This document shows positions 52,821 to 62,278 of a DNA stretch of 64,000 bases, piece after piece. Source of the DNA: Alkalibacterium sp049389645 (GTDB lineage: Bacteria; Bacillota; Bacilli; Lactobacillales; Carnobacteriaceae_A); assembly GCF_049389645.1 (NCBI RefSeq), contig NZ_CP186540.1:1922001-1986000 (forward strand), in the 5' to 3' direction. Numbering within the stretch: the first letter of the stretch is position 1; each line of letters starts with the position of its first letter. The translations under genes were made by a program, and so were the position numbers. The notes beneath the pieces were generated by a model. It was given only the letters and a program-made list of their open reading frames with translations. It had not been told where the DNA came from and ran no database searches.

Positions 52821-55238
52821 ATGTCTTTTAATCATCACGAAATAGAAACGAAATGGCAAAAATTCTGGCAGCAGGATCACACCTTTAAAACGACAGAAGA
52901 CGACGACAAGGAATATTTTTATGCCTTGGATATGTTCCCCTACCCGTCAGGTCAAGGTCTGCACGTTGGGCATCCAGAAGGCTACACGGCAACAGATATC
53001 ATTTCACGCCTCAAACGATCACAAGGATTTAATGTTCTTCATCCGATGGGTTGGGACGCTTTTGGCTTACCAGCAGAACAGTATGCCTTGGACACAGGAA
53101 ACGATCCGGCTGAATTTACCGAGAAAAACATTCAGACCTTTAAACGTCAAATAAAATCTCTCGGCTTCAGCTATGACTGGGAAAGAGAAATCAACACAAC
53201 CGATCCCGAATATTACAAATGGACGCAGTGGATCTTTACAAAACTGATGGAACACGATATGGCTTATCAGGCAGAAGTACCCGTAAACTGGTGTCCAGAG
53301 TTAGGGACCGTTTTAGCCAATGAAGAAGTCATTGACGGAAAATCTGAACGAGGCGGACATCCCGTTTACCGCAAACCTATGAAGCAGTGGATGCTTAGAA
53401 TAACAGCCTATGCGGACCGACTACTTGAAGATTTGGAAGACGTGGATTGGCCTGAACACATCAAAGACATGCAGCGTAACTGGATAGGCAAGTCCGAAGG
53501 GGCAGAGATCACCTTTAAGGTTAAAGACTCAAGCGAATCCTTCGCTGTCTTTACTACGAGACCCGACACGCTGTTCGGCGCAACTTATGCCGTTCTGGCT
53601 CCAGAGTCTGAATTGGTGGATAGAATTGCTTCAGCTGATCAGAAAGATGCAATTAAAGCCTACCGTATAGAAGCCGATAAAAAATCTGATCTGGAACGAA
53701 CAGATTTAAACAAAAACAAAACAGGCGTCTTCACCGGTGCTTACGCGATCAACCCGGTCACAAAAGAAGAAATGCCGATTTGGATCGCGGATTACGTCCT
53801 GGCTTCATATGGAACAGGCTCAATAATGGCCGTTCCTGCGCATGATGAACGTGACTATGAATTCGCACAAAAATACGACTTGGAGATCCGCGCCGTCCTT
53901 GAAGGTGCTGAACCTGATAAAGAAGCATTCGTCGGTGATGGAAAACACATCAATTCAGACTTTATTAACGGCTTGGGATTAGAAGAAGCCATCGACAAGA
54001 TGATTGCTTTTCTTGAAGAGAAAAAACTCGGTGAAAGGAAAACAACATACCGTTTAAGAGACTGGTTGTTCGCACGTCAGCGTTACTGGGGCGAACCGAT
54101 CCCGGTGATCCACTGGGAAGACGGCACGACCACGACGATTCCTGAAGACGAATTACCGCTCATTCTACCAAAAACAACCGAAATCAAACCCTCCGGCACA
54201 GGAGAATCACCACTGGCAAACATTACCGAATGGGTCAATGTGGTGGACGAAAAAACAGGCATGAAGGGCAAGCGCGATACCAACACCATGCCACAATGGG
54301 CTGGCAGTTCCTGGTACTTCCTACGTTTCATTGATCCTGATAACAAAGATATGTTGGCTGATCCGAAGAAACTGGAAAAATGGCTACCCGTTGATCTGTA
54401 CATTGGTGGAGCTGAACACGCGGTCCTGCATTTACTTTATGCGCGTTTCTGGCACAAATTCCTATACGATTTAGATTTAGTTCCAAACAAAGAACCCTTC
54501 CAGAAATTGTACAATCAGGGAATGATTCTAGGTGACAACAATGAGAAAATGTCTAAATCCAAAGGGAACGTTGTCAATCCGGATGATGTTGTAAATAAAT
54601 ATGGTGCAGATACACTGAGACTCTATGAAATGTTTATGGGACCGCTCGATGCAGCAATTTCCTGGAACGAAGATGGTCTAGAGGGTGCACGTAAATACCT
54701 AGACCGTGTCTGGCGTTTATTTATCGACGAAGACAATAAGTTGAGGGACCGCATCACCACATTTAATGATGGATCCCTTGAAGTTGTCTATCATCAAACC
54801 GTGAAAAAAGTGACCGAAGATTACGAAGCTCTTCAATTTAATACGGCTATTTCTCAACTGATGATATTCATCAATGCAGCCTATAAAGCTAAAACCTTGC
54901 CGCTTGAGTATCTAAAAGGCTTCGTGATATTATTAGCTCCAATTGCGCCTCATTTAGGTGAAGAACTGTGGACGAAATTAACGGAGTCAAAGGAAAGCAT
55001 CGCGTATGAACCTTGGCCGACTTTTGACGAAACGAAACTGGTTGAAGATGAAGTTCAAGTCGTTTTCCAAATCAACGGAAAAGTCCGTTCGAAGAATCAG
55101 ACCTCCAGAACCATTTCCAAAGAAGACCTGGAAGCGATGGCGCTGAGTGACGAGAAAATCCAAGAACTTTTAGAAGGAAAAACCATTCGTAAAGTGATCG
55201 TAGTTCCGGGTAAACTGGTTAATATCGTAGCGAATTAA
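52821..55238 (+). CDS. leuS: Leucyl-tRNA synthetase
   Basis: An 805-residue class Ia synthetase charging tRNA-Leu. HIGH region is GQGLHVGHPEGYT and KMSKS is EKMSKSKGNVVNP. The CP1 editing domain shows VFTTRPDTLFGATYAVL and YGTGSIMAVPAHDERD, so post-transfer editing should be intact. Length is normal. ATG follows AAAGGAGAG. Expression is governed by the leader T-box. Confidence 0.98.
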   Translation: MSFNHHEIETKWQKFWQQDHTFKTTEDDDKEYFYALDMFPYPSGQGLHVGHPEGYTATDIISRLKRSQGFNVLHPMGWDAFGLPAEQYALDTGNDPAEFTEKNIQTFKRQIKSLGFSYDWEREINTTDPEYYKWTQWIFTKLMEHDMAYQAEVPVNWCPELGTVLANEEVIDGKSERGGHPVYRKPMKQWMLRITAYADRLLEDLEDVDWPEHIKDMQRNWIGKSEGAEITFKVKDSSESFAVFTTRPDTLFGATYAVLAPESELVDRIASADQKDAIKAYRIEADKKSDLERTDLNKNKTGVFTGAYAINPVTKEEMPIWIADYVLASYGTGSIMAVPAHDERDYEFAQKYDLEIRAVLEGAEPDKEAFVGDGKHINSDFINGLGLEEAIDKMIAFLEEKKLGERKTTYRLRDWLFARQRYWGEPIPVIHWEDGTTTTIPEDELPLILPKTTEIKPSGTGESPLANITEWVNVVDEKTGMKGKRDTNTMPQWAGSSWYFLRFIDPDNKDMLADPKKLEKWLPVDLYIGGAEHAVLHLLYARFWHKFLYDLDLVPNKEPFQKLYNQGMILGDNNEKMSKSKGNVVNPDDVVNKYGADTLRLYEMFMGPLDAAISWNEDGLEGARKYLDRVWRLFIDEDNKLRDRITTFNDGSLEVVYHQTVKKVTEDYEALQFNTAISQLMIFINAAYKAKTLPLEYLKGFVILLAPIAPHLGEELWTKLTESKESIAYEPWPTFDETKLVEDEVQVVFQINGKVRSKNQTSRTISKEDLEAMALSDEKIQELLEGKTIRKVIVVPGKLVNIVAN

Positions 55239-55293
55239 GGCGATAATAAGCAGTGGAACCTTTACAATATAGTATATTAAAATAAGTACAAGT

Positions 55294-55338
55294 AAACAGA
55301 GCAAGCATTGTCATAATGCGTCTGCTCTGTTTTTTTTA
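55294..55338 (+). terminator. Terminator after leuS
   Basis: AACAGAGCA-GCATT pairs with AATGC-TGCTCTGTT, followed by T8. Confidence 0.88.
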
Positions 55339-55396
55339 TAGTTAAATAATTCGCAGTTTGAGATCAATAGGACATACTGAAATTCATTTACTGCGT

Positions 55397-55673
55397 GAGT
55401 TGAAGTTATAAGGCGCTATAAGCCAAACTGGGAAGTCGATTGCGATTTGAGTTGAAGTTATAAGGGGCTATAAGCCAAACTGAGAAGTCGATTGCGATTT
55501 GAGTAGAGGTTATAAGGGGCTATAAGCCAAACTGGGAAGTCGATTGCGATTTGAGTAGAGGTTATAAGGCGCTATAAGCCAAACTGAGAAGTCGATTGCG
55601 ATTTGAGTAGAGGTTATAAGGCGCTATAAGCCAGACTGGGAAGTCGATTGCGATTTGAGTTGAAGTTATAAGT
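55397..55673. repeat. 52-bp tandem repeat array, five units plus a partial sixth
   Basis: Units start at 55397, 55449, 55501, 55553 and 55605, with a truncated copy at 55657: an exact 52-bp period. Each unit contains TTATA...TATAAG inverted arms around GGCGC or GGGGC and a conserved GAAGTCGATTGCGATTT. Units alternate between GTTGAAG and GTAGAGG, and between GGCGC and GGGGC. The period is not a multiple of 3, so it is non-coding. No spacers. The rest of 55674-55899 shows no gene. Confidence 0.95.
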
Positions 55674-55899
55674 TATTTCAAGACTCTACAAGCCAGATGA
55701 CTAAAAACATAATAGCTGAGACTCAAAAAAGTATACTCGCGACGAAGCACTAGTTCCGGCTTGATGCAACTAGTGATTAAATATAATCTTGACCGATCAT
55801 ATCGTCCAAACTCTTCTTTTTTATGGCTTCCTCATCGGCGATACGGTAAAATAAAGACAACACATATTAAGACTTCTCAAATGAAACGGGGACGGTCAT

Positions 55900-57660
55900 A
55901 TGCAAAACAAGAATGAATTAAAAACACCGACGAAACAAGATCTCAAACGGTTCACTCGTCTTTTGTGGTCAACCAATATATCGAAAGGCTTAATTGTTAT
56001 CGGTTTGGCAGGCAGCCTTCTAACCACTTTGACGCAACTCATGATACCGCTGGCTACTCAACGGTTTATAGATGGGATCGAGTTTGACTTTTTCACACCC
56101 TGGATGATAGCTGCAATCATTGGTATCTTTATAGTTCAAGTCATATTTAATGGCTTTTCGAATTATGTGTTACATAAAATTGGTCAGCATGTCGTCGCAG
56201 GCTTGAGAAATTTTCTATGGAATAAAATCATTAAATTGCCTGTTACCTTTTTTGACCGGTATGCTTCAGGAGAAATCGTCTCTCGCTTAACGAACGACAC
56301 CTCGATCGTTCAAAATTTAATTTCTTCATTTTTTCCGCAATTTATAAATGGCATTTTGACACTGGTAGGTATCTTTTTTATCCTAATAGTCATGGACTGG
56401 CAGATGACCTTGGTGATGTTGACGGCTGTACCGTTAGCCTTGGGTTTGATCCGTCCGCTGGGAAAACGCATTGCGAAAGTTTCTAGGGAAATGCAGGACG
56501 AGACTGCGAAGTTTTCGGGAAAAGTTCAGCAGACCATTGCAGAAATTCGGTTGATGAAATCATCTACGGCTGAAAAGTACGAGAAGGAAAAAGGAGAAGA
56601 TGAAATTACCAAACTTTATCGCATCGGTTTAAAAGAAGGTAAATATATAGCCATTATAGGTCCGCTGATGTATACACTGATGATGGGCGTCATGGTCTTT
56701 GTTATCGGGTATGGTGGCGTGCGTGTTGCTCGCGGTGTGATGACGACGGGGCAACTGGTTGCGTTCCTGCTTTATCTGTTCCAAGTGATCTTTCCGATAA
56801 CGACGTTCATGAACTTTTTCATGCAGATCCAGAAAGCAGCTGGAGCTACAGAACGGATCGCTCAAATACTCGATGAAAAAGAAGAAGCCGAGCGACCAGG
56901 CATGGAGCTGCCTATCGAGCATTTACCGATTACCTTTGATCGCGTTAGTTTTGCCTATGAACAGGGCAAAGAAGTGATTCATAACATATCGTTCAGCACG
57001 CGGCCAGGTGAAAAAATTGCTTTTGCCGGTCCAAGCGGTGGAGGAAAGTCGACCGTTTTTTCCCTTCTTGAACGCTTTTACACGCCAGACAGTGGCGAAA
57101 TCCGTGTAGGCGATACACTGATCGAAGATATCAGCTTGCATTCATGGCGGAGTCAAATCGGCTATGTATCTCAGGAGAACGCGATGATGTCAGGAACAAT
57201 CAGAGAAAATCTATGTTATGGCCTGCCTCATCCTGAAACACTGACCGAAGAACGCTTGTGGGAAGTCCTGGAAATGGCTTATGCCAGAGACTTTATCAAT
57301 CAATTCCCCAATAAACTGGAAGAAGAAATCGGCGAACGCGGAATCAAATTGTCAGGCGGTCAGCGCCAGCGGATCAATATTGCCCGTGCCTTTTTAAGGG
57401 ATCCTAAAATTTTAATGATGGACGAAGCAACGGCCAGTCTAGACAGTCAATCTGAAAAAATCGTCTCGCAAGCATTGAATAAATTGATGGAAGGACGGAC
57501 AACATTTGTCATTGCTCACCGTCTCAGTACGATTTTAGATGCTGACAAAATCGTCTTTATAGAAGAAGGCCGACTGACCGGTATTGGTAAACACCAGGAA
57601 TTAATCCAAACACATCAACTTTATCAGCTATTTGCCAAGCAGCAGTTATCAAATGAGTGA
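55900..57660 (+). CDS. ABC exporter half-transporter (BmrA/LmrA type)
   Basis: A 586-residue fusion of a six-helix membrane domain (about 35-320) and an ATPase domain (340-586). Walker A is GPSGGGKSTVFSLL, signature KLSGGQRQRINIARAF, Walker B ILMMDEATASLD, H-loop VIAHRLS. It resembles homodimeric multidrug exporters such as BmrA and LmrA. Substrate cannot be told from sequence. ATG at 55900; the ribosome site (GGGGACGG) is weak. Monocistronic. Confidence 0.9.
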   Translation: MQNKNELKTPTKQDLKRFTRLLWSTNISKGLIVIGLAGSLLTTLTQLMIPLATQRFIDGIEFDFFTPWMIAAIIGIFIVQVIFNGFSNYVLHKIGQHVVAGLRNFLWNKIIKLPVTFFDRYASGEIVSRLTNDTSIVQNLISSFFPQFINGILTLVGIFFILIVMDWQMTLVMLTAVPLALGLIRPLGKRIAKVSREMQDETAKFSGKVQQTIAEIRLMKSSTAEKYEKEKGEDEITKLYRIGLKEGKYIAIIGPLMYTLMMGVMVFVIGYGGVRVARGVMTTGQLVAFLLYLFQVIFPITTFMNFFMQIQKAAGATERIAQILDEKEEAERPGMELPIEHLPITFDRVSFAYEQGKEVIHNISFSTRPGEKIAFAGPSGGGKSTVFSLLERFYTPDSGEIRVGDTLIEDISLHSWRSQIGYVSQENAMMSGTIRENLCYGLPHPETLTEERLWEVLEMAYARDFINQFPNKLEEEIGERGIKLSGGQRQRINIARAFLRDPKILMMDEATASLDSQSEKIVSQALNKLMEGRTTFVIAHRLSTILDADKIVFIEEGRLTGIGKHQELIQTHQLYQLFAKQQLSNE

Positions 57661-57758
57661 CAAGATATATATTTGATGACAATTCTAGAACGTTTCATGA
57701 ATCTTTACCCTAAAAGATTGCACCCCCAGCAATAAAACAGTAGAATAAGGGTTAGGTA

Positions 57759-57786
57759 AAAAAGGAGCCGTGTGCTCCTTTTTTTC
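57759..57786 (+). terminator. Terminator after the ABC exporter gene
   Basis: AAAAAGGAGC-CGTGT-GCTCCTTTTT with further T. Confidence 0.85.
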
Positions 57787-57896
57787 ATGAGTATAACGAC
57801 ATGAATCTGAAATTAAATCTCTTGAGTAAAACGAATTAAATGGCTAGACCTCTTGTATTAATGTAAGAGGATAAATTGAAAGAAGGTTTCAACTGA

Positions 57897-59561
57897 ATGG
57901 ATAACGATACAACGACAAATATAGTTCAAGCTGAAGAATCACACGACAGTAGAATGGTCAATGGAGCAGCCTGGATGACTGCCGGAAGCATGATTTCTAG
58001 GATCCTGGGAGCTTTATATATTATTCCCTGGTTTGCCTGGATGGGTGGTCAGGCACCGGGAAATGCGGCTATGGCACTGTATCAAATTGGTTATATTCCG
58101 TATGGCTTCTTTCTGGCTCTCGCTACCGCGGGCGTGCCGTCAGCGATTTCCAAACAGGTCAGTTACTACAACGCGCTGGGAGAATATGAAATCTCCAAAG
58201 GCATTTACAAGCAGGGACTGAAAATCATGGCATTTACGGGTATTGTATCTGCATTGGTCATGTATTTCATTGCCCCAATCATCGCTCAGTCAAGTCCGTC
58301 AGCGAATACAAATGAAGCGATCATCGTTATGCGGTCATTAACTCCGGCCTTACTTATCATCCCGGCCCAAAGTGTGACGCGTGGCTTTATTCAAGGTCAT
58401 AATAAAATGGCCCCTTCAGCGATTTCTCAAATCATCGAACAGGTGACACGGATTATATTCTTATTGATTGCTGTTTACACAATAAGACAAGTCATGAATG
58501 GAGAAGTCGTGACGGCTGTTGCCTTTTCAACTTTCGCAGCTTTCATAGGAGCGATATTCTCGCTGGGATACTTAGCGTTCAACCTTAAGCACATGAAAAC
58601 GGCGTTTGATTATGCTCCAGAAGATAGTGCCGGGAAATTATTGGTTTCACCCAACCAGCTGATCGTCAATATCATCAAAACGTCGATTCCGTTTATCATT
58701 ATTGCGACCGGGATCATCGTCTTTCAGATGGTCGACCAGCTGACCTATAGCCCATTGATGCGTCAGTTTTCCAATATGAGTGATGATATGATTGAAGCCA
58801 CCTACGGAATAACTCAAGGAAATGCGCACAAACTGATCATGATCCTAACGTCATTCGGGACGGCTTTAGCCATTGCCTCCGTACCGTTGATCAGCGATTT
58901 GATTGCCAAGAATAACATGAATGAAGTGAGAAGACAGTTTTCCAAAGCAGTGCAATTGTTGCTTTTCGCCATGTTCCCGGCTGCCATCGGTATGGCTGTC
59001 GTTGCTGAACCATTATATGCCGTATTTTTTGAACAAAGTGATTTAGGCACACGTATTACGCAATTATCTGCTGTAATGAGCATCTTTGTGGCACTTTATG
59101 CGGTACTGGGTAATATCCTGCAGGCTTCCAACCTGACACGACCGGCGATCAAAGCCTTGTTTACCGGTTTAGTCGTGAAAGTGCTCAGTCAAGTAGCCTT
59201 TGTTGCCTGGTTTGGGCCCTATGGTATATTGCTGTCCGCGATCGCAGGCTTTTTAGTCAGTTGCGGTATGATGATGATGATCATGCACAAACATACGCAC
59301 TATTCAGCCACCCGCCTGTTCAGACGTTCGTTCTTGATCTTGATGCTAGCACTAGCAATGGGAGTAGGAACGGGGCTCACGAAGTTCGGTTTGGACTTTG
59401 TCATCGACTATAACAGCCGTTTCCAATCACTGATCAGTTTGGCTGTTATTTCAGTCGTAGGTATTGTGATTTATGGTTACCTGGCACTGAAAACAAAATT
59501 GGCCGATCGCTTGATTGGTACAAAAGCAGCTAGCGTCCGTCGTAAATTGAGAATGAACTAA
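57897..59561 (+). CDS. murJ: MurJ/YtgP-type lipid II flippase
   Basis: A 554-residue polytopic protein of the MOP superfamily (SpoVB/YtgP branch) with about 14 helices. It begins MVNGAAWMTAGSMISRILGALYIIPW and has the RGFIQGHNKMAPSAISQIIEQVTR segment typical of YtgP. YtgP is a lipid II flippase in Bacillus and streptococci, so it probably supplies peptidoglycan precursors to PBPs. The order ytgP then rsuA-like is the same as in Bacillus. ATG at 57897 follows AAGAAGG by 10 bases. Confidence 0.88.
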   Translation: MDNDTTTNIVQAEESHDSRMVNGAAWMTAGSMISRILGALYIIPWFAWMGGQAPGNAAMALYQIGYIPYGFFLALATAGVPSAISKQVSYYNALGEYEISKGIYKQGLKIMAFTGIVSALVMYFIAPIIAQSSPSANTNEAIIVMRSLTPALLIIPAQSVTRGFIQGHNKMAPSAISQIIEQVTRIIFLLIAVYTIRQVMNGEVVTAVAFSTFAAFIGAIFSLGYLAFNLKHMKTAFDYAPEDSAGKLLVSPNQLIVNIIKTSIPFIIIATGIIVFQMVDQLTYSPLMRQFSNMSDDMIEATYGITQGNAHKLIMILTSFGTALAIASVPLISDLIAKNNMNEVRRQFSKAVQLLLFAMFPAAIGMAVVAEPLYAVFFEQSDLGTRITQLSAVMSIFVALYAVLGNILQASNLTRPAIKALFTGLVVKVLSQVAFVAWFGPYGILLSAIAGFLVSCGMMMMIMHKHTHYSATRLFRRSFLILMLALAMGVGTGLTKFGLDFVIDYNSRFQSLISLAVISVVGIVIYGYLALKTKLADRLIGTKAASVRRKLRMN

Positions 59562-59595
59562 ATATAAAAAAATGTGAATGAAGAAAGGAGTTCGT

Positions 59596-60324
59596 ATGCG
59601 CTTAGATAAACTTCTAGCCCACAGCGGGTTAGGCACACGAAAAGAAGTCAAAAAATTATTGAAAAAGAAAATTGTAGAAGTGAATGAGAAAATTGTCGTT
59701 GACCCTAAAACACATGTGGACCCTGAAACAGATACCATCACGGTTTTAGGAGAACCTATTGATTACCAGGAATATGTCTACTTCATGCTGAATAAACCAC
59801 AGGGCGTCATCAGCGCGACGGAAGATCAAATGCATGACACGGTCATCGATTTGCTCGAACCACAAGATAGCTTGCAGGAACCGCATCCGGTCGGGCGACT
59901 TGATATCGATACAGAAGGATTGTTGCTGTTGACCAATGATGGCAAACTGACGCATCGCTTGTTGTCACCGAAGCATCATGTGGACAAATTATATTATGCG
60001 CAAGTGGATGGAATCGTGACTGAAGAAGATGTTGAGGCCTTTAAAGCAGGCGTGACATTAGAAGACGAGTACGGAATATATGTAACCATGCCCGCGAAAT
60101 TAACGATTTTGGAAACAGATGAAGAAGCTGGGACATCTAAAGTGGAAATAACGATTCAAGAAGGAAAATTTCATCAAGTCAAACGCATGATGGAAACGGT
60201 AGGTAAAAAAGTAACCTACTTGAAACGTGTATCCATGGGCGACTTGCAACTGGATCCGCTGCTTGAATTAGGCGCGTATCGTCCTTTGACTGAAGAAGAA
60301 GTTGAAATGCTGGAAAACAGTTAG
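59596..60324 (+). CDS. rsuA: 16S rRNA pseudouridine synthase (RsuA family)
   Basis: A 242-residue enzyme with an N-terminal S4 domain (MRLDKLLAHSGLGTRKEVKKL) and a RsuA/RluB/E/F catalytic domain. Catalytic Asp is in GRLDIDTEGLLLLTNDG; YFMLNKPQGVISA and EGKFHQVKRMM are also typical. It probably isomerises U516 of 16S rRNA, by family; RluB-like specificity is the alternative. ATG at 59596 follows AAAGGAG; the upstream in-frame ATG at 59578 does not. Confidence 0.9.
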   Translation: MRLDKLLAHSGLGTRKEVKKLLKKKIVEVNEKIVVDPKTHVDPETDTITVLGEPIDYQEYVYFMLNKPQGVISATEDQMHDTVIDLLEPQDSLQEPHPVGRLDIDTEGLLLLTNDGKLTHRLLSPKHHVDKLYYAQVDGIVTEEDVEAFKAGVTLEDEYGIYVTMPAKLTILETDEEAGTSKVEITIQEGKFHQVKRMMETVGKKVTYLKRVSMGDLQLDPLLELGAYRPLTEEEVEMLENS

Positions 60325-60331
60325 AAATTAG

Positions 60332-60406
60332 AAAAAAGACAGGGAGGGTGACAAATCACTTGGGCTGAAAAAGCTGAGTGATTTGACCTTCTCCTGTCTT
60401 TTTTTA
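60332..60406 (+). terminator. Long terminator after rsuA
   Basis: AAAAAGACAGG-GAG..GACAAATCACT pairs with AGTGATTTG..CTC-CTGTCTTTTT, a long stem with small interruptions and T8. Confidence 0.88.
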
Positions 60407-60505
60407 CACAAAGAGATCGCGATCATATAGTTGGCTAGCGATTGTCTTCAATACTTTTTTTATAAATCATAACTTTTATGACTAGATGTGAGTAATATGA
60501 ACTCG

Positions 60506-60652
60506 ATCTTAAGAAGTGGAGTCAGTTCTGCTCTTAACTACTGAAGAAACGTACCCAATCGTCGGGAGTTAGTCCTATTTCGAACACAACTTCTTAAGAT
60601 TAGCGTCCAATCTTAAGAAGTATCCGCGCTTACACCGCTAACTTCTAAAGAT
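60506..60652. repeat. Cluster of palindromic CTTAAG repeats
   Basis: ATCTTAAGAAGT occurs at 60506-60517 and 60610-60621, its reverse complement at 60589-60600, and a one-base variant ACTTCTAAAGAT at 60641-60652. Copies two and three form a hairpin with 13-bp arms (60588-60621). The same arm can also pair with the last copy, so two hairpins compete. It lies between convergent transcripts. No gene in 60407-60734. Confidence 0.85.
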
Positions 60653-60678
60653 AAGGCAAGCAACGAACGTTTAGAATG

Positions 60679-60709
60679 AAAAAAACCTCCGATGTCGGAG
60701 GTTTTTCTT
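60679..60709. terminator. Bidirectional terminator facing the small membrane protein gene
   Basis: AAAAACCTCCGA-TG-TCGGAGGTTTTT, 12-bp arms, A-run and T-run on either side. Confidence 0.88.
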
Positions 60710-60734
60710 ATGAATCATTTAGGTTATGTCTTTT

Positions 60735-60998
60735 CTAAAAGACAAAGGTTTGTAGAATAAGGGCGAGGAAACCAGCGGAAATATAAGCGGCGGCAATACT
60801 CATCGTCCAGATCGATTTTCTTTTTTCATAGGCATATTCTTCATCTGTATATTCGCCACTTCCTTTAGGTACTTGCCACAACGTGAAGACAAATAAAGCC
60901 GCGATACCTAGAAAGTAAACAAGTTGAAAGTCCATCCACATAAGTATAAAACCCAGTAGAAATACCCATGAAATAATCCATAACAATTTCTTTTTCAT
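60735..60998 (-). CDS. Small three-helix membrane protein, unknown function
   Basis: An 87-residue protein with three hydrophobic segments (about 5-20, 23-40 and 66-86) and a short acidic, tyrosine-rich loop (GEYTDEEYAYEKRKS) between the second and third. ATG at 60998 follows AAGGATGA by 9 bases and a dedicated terminator lies downstream, so it is probably a real gene. No family is recognised. Confidence 0.75.
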   Translation of the reverse strand: MKKKLLWIISWVFLLGFILMWMDFQLVYFLGIAALFVFTLWQVPKGSGEYTDEEYAYEKRKSIWTMSIAAAYISAGFLALILQTFVF

Positions 60999-61210
60999 TT
61001 AACGTCATCCTTCACATTAATGTTTCTAACTGTTTCATTGTATCGTGTATAAAGACGACTAGCAATTGAAAAAAGTGTGAAAGAAGAACACTAAACAAAT
61101 TGCAAACAAAAAATGAGTGGTCAAATGAGCCGGCTAGCGCTGCAGAGCTTACTAAACTACCAGCACGTAGCATCTAATAACAAAGGGATACTAGGCTCAC
61201 TTCACACCGA

Positions 61211-62056
61211 TCAAAGCCATTTCCGTTGTTTATCTTTGGTGATTTCCTTCATCGTTATGGGGATCTGTTTAATTATTTCGGTAGGCAACGTCACGTAATG
61301 AGTCAAACTGAGTTCATCAGCGATATAACTGTGCAGATAAACGGCAGACAAGACACCTTCTTTGATCGTATTGAATTGGGGGACAAACCCACCGATCATA
61401 CCGGCCAGCGTGTCTCCCATACCGCCTGTTGCCATCGAAGGGTTACCCGTTGTGTTTTCCCAGACCTCATTATCGCAGTAGACTTCAGTACGTGCTTTTT
61501 TCAGAACGACGATGGCTTTCAAATCTTTAACGTATTCCTGGTTTACTTCTACAAACTGTTCATCGGGAGACAGTTTTGTCAGTGTTCGCCATTCGCCCAA
61601 ATGAGGCGTTAAAATTAGCGTAGCTTTAGGTTCCGGTACCAATTCATTCATGTGTAAATAAATACCGTCGCCATCCACCAGTAAAATTTGATGAGATTTA
61701 ACTGTCTCATACACGGTCCGCAAAATGTTGAGTGATTCGTTATCACGACCGATTCCCGGGCCGATGACGATCATCTCCATAGAACTCACGTGGTCTCTGA
61801 GTTGTTCTGGATCGTTCATGGGCACAAACATAGCCTCTGGCAAACGCGCGTGTAAGGCGTCTTTATTAGACGGATGTGTGGCGACAGTAACCAGCCCCGC
61901 ACCACTATAGACGGCAGCAGCAGCGGCTAAAATAATCGCTCCGCCCATATTTTCATTGCCACCGACAAATAAGACCCGTCCATATGAGCCTTTATAACTG
62001 TTACGTTCCCGAGTGGGCATAAACGCTTTTACTGCTTCTTTGGTGATTCTATTCAT
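61211..62056 (-). CDS. nnrD: ADP-dependent NAD(P)H-hydrate dehydratase
   Basis: A 281-residue member of the ribokinase-like YjeF C-terminal (CARKD) family, which repairs hydrated NAD(P)H using ADP. Motifs are SYGRVLFVGGNENMGGAIILAAAAAVYSGAG (N-terminal glycine loop), IGPGIGRD, LTPHLGEW and the nucleotide motif NPSMATGGMGDTLAGMIGGF with the catalytic Asp. No epimerase (NnrE) domain is fused, as is normal in Firmicutes with a short form. ATG at 62056 follows AGGAGGG. Confidence 0.93.
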   Translation of the reverse strand: MNRITKEAVKAFMPTRERNSYKGSYGRVLFVGGNENMGGAIILAAAAAVYSGAGLVTVATHPSNKDALHARLPEAMFVPMNDPEQLRDHVSSMEMIVIGPGIGRDNESLNILRTVYETVKSHQILLVDGDGIYLHMNELVPEPKATLILTPHLGEWRTLTKLSPDEQFVEVNQEYVKDLKAIVVLKKARTEVYCDNEVWENTTGNPSMATGGMGDTLAGMIGGFVPQFNTIKEGVLSAVYLHSYIADELSLTHYVTLPTEIIKQIPITMKEITKDKQRKWL

Positions 62057-62278
62057 ATAAAACCCTCCTAATAATCACAGATACTTACCCTTAGTTTAGT
62101 ACTTAATGAGAAAAGAATCACGTCAGAACAATCGGCTGCACCAAATTAAATAAACAGCGTTCGTAACTGTTTTTTAAATCATTTATCTTAAAGAATAAAA
62201 TGTACAATTGGAGTTTGATGCATTTAATGATAAAATGGTAAAAGAGAGTAAAGTTACTCAATCAAGGAGGACGAAAGA

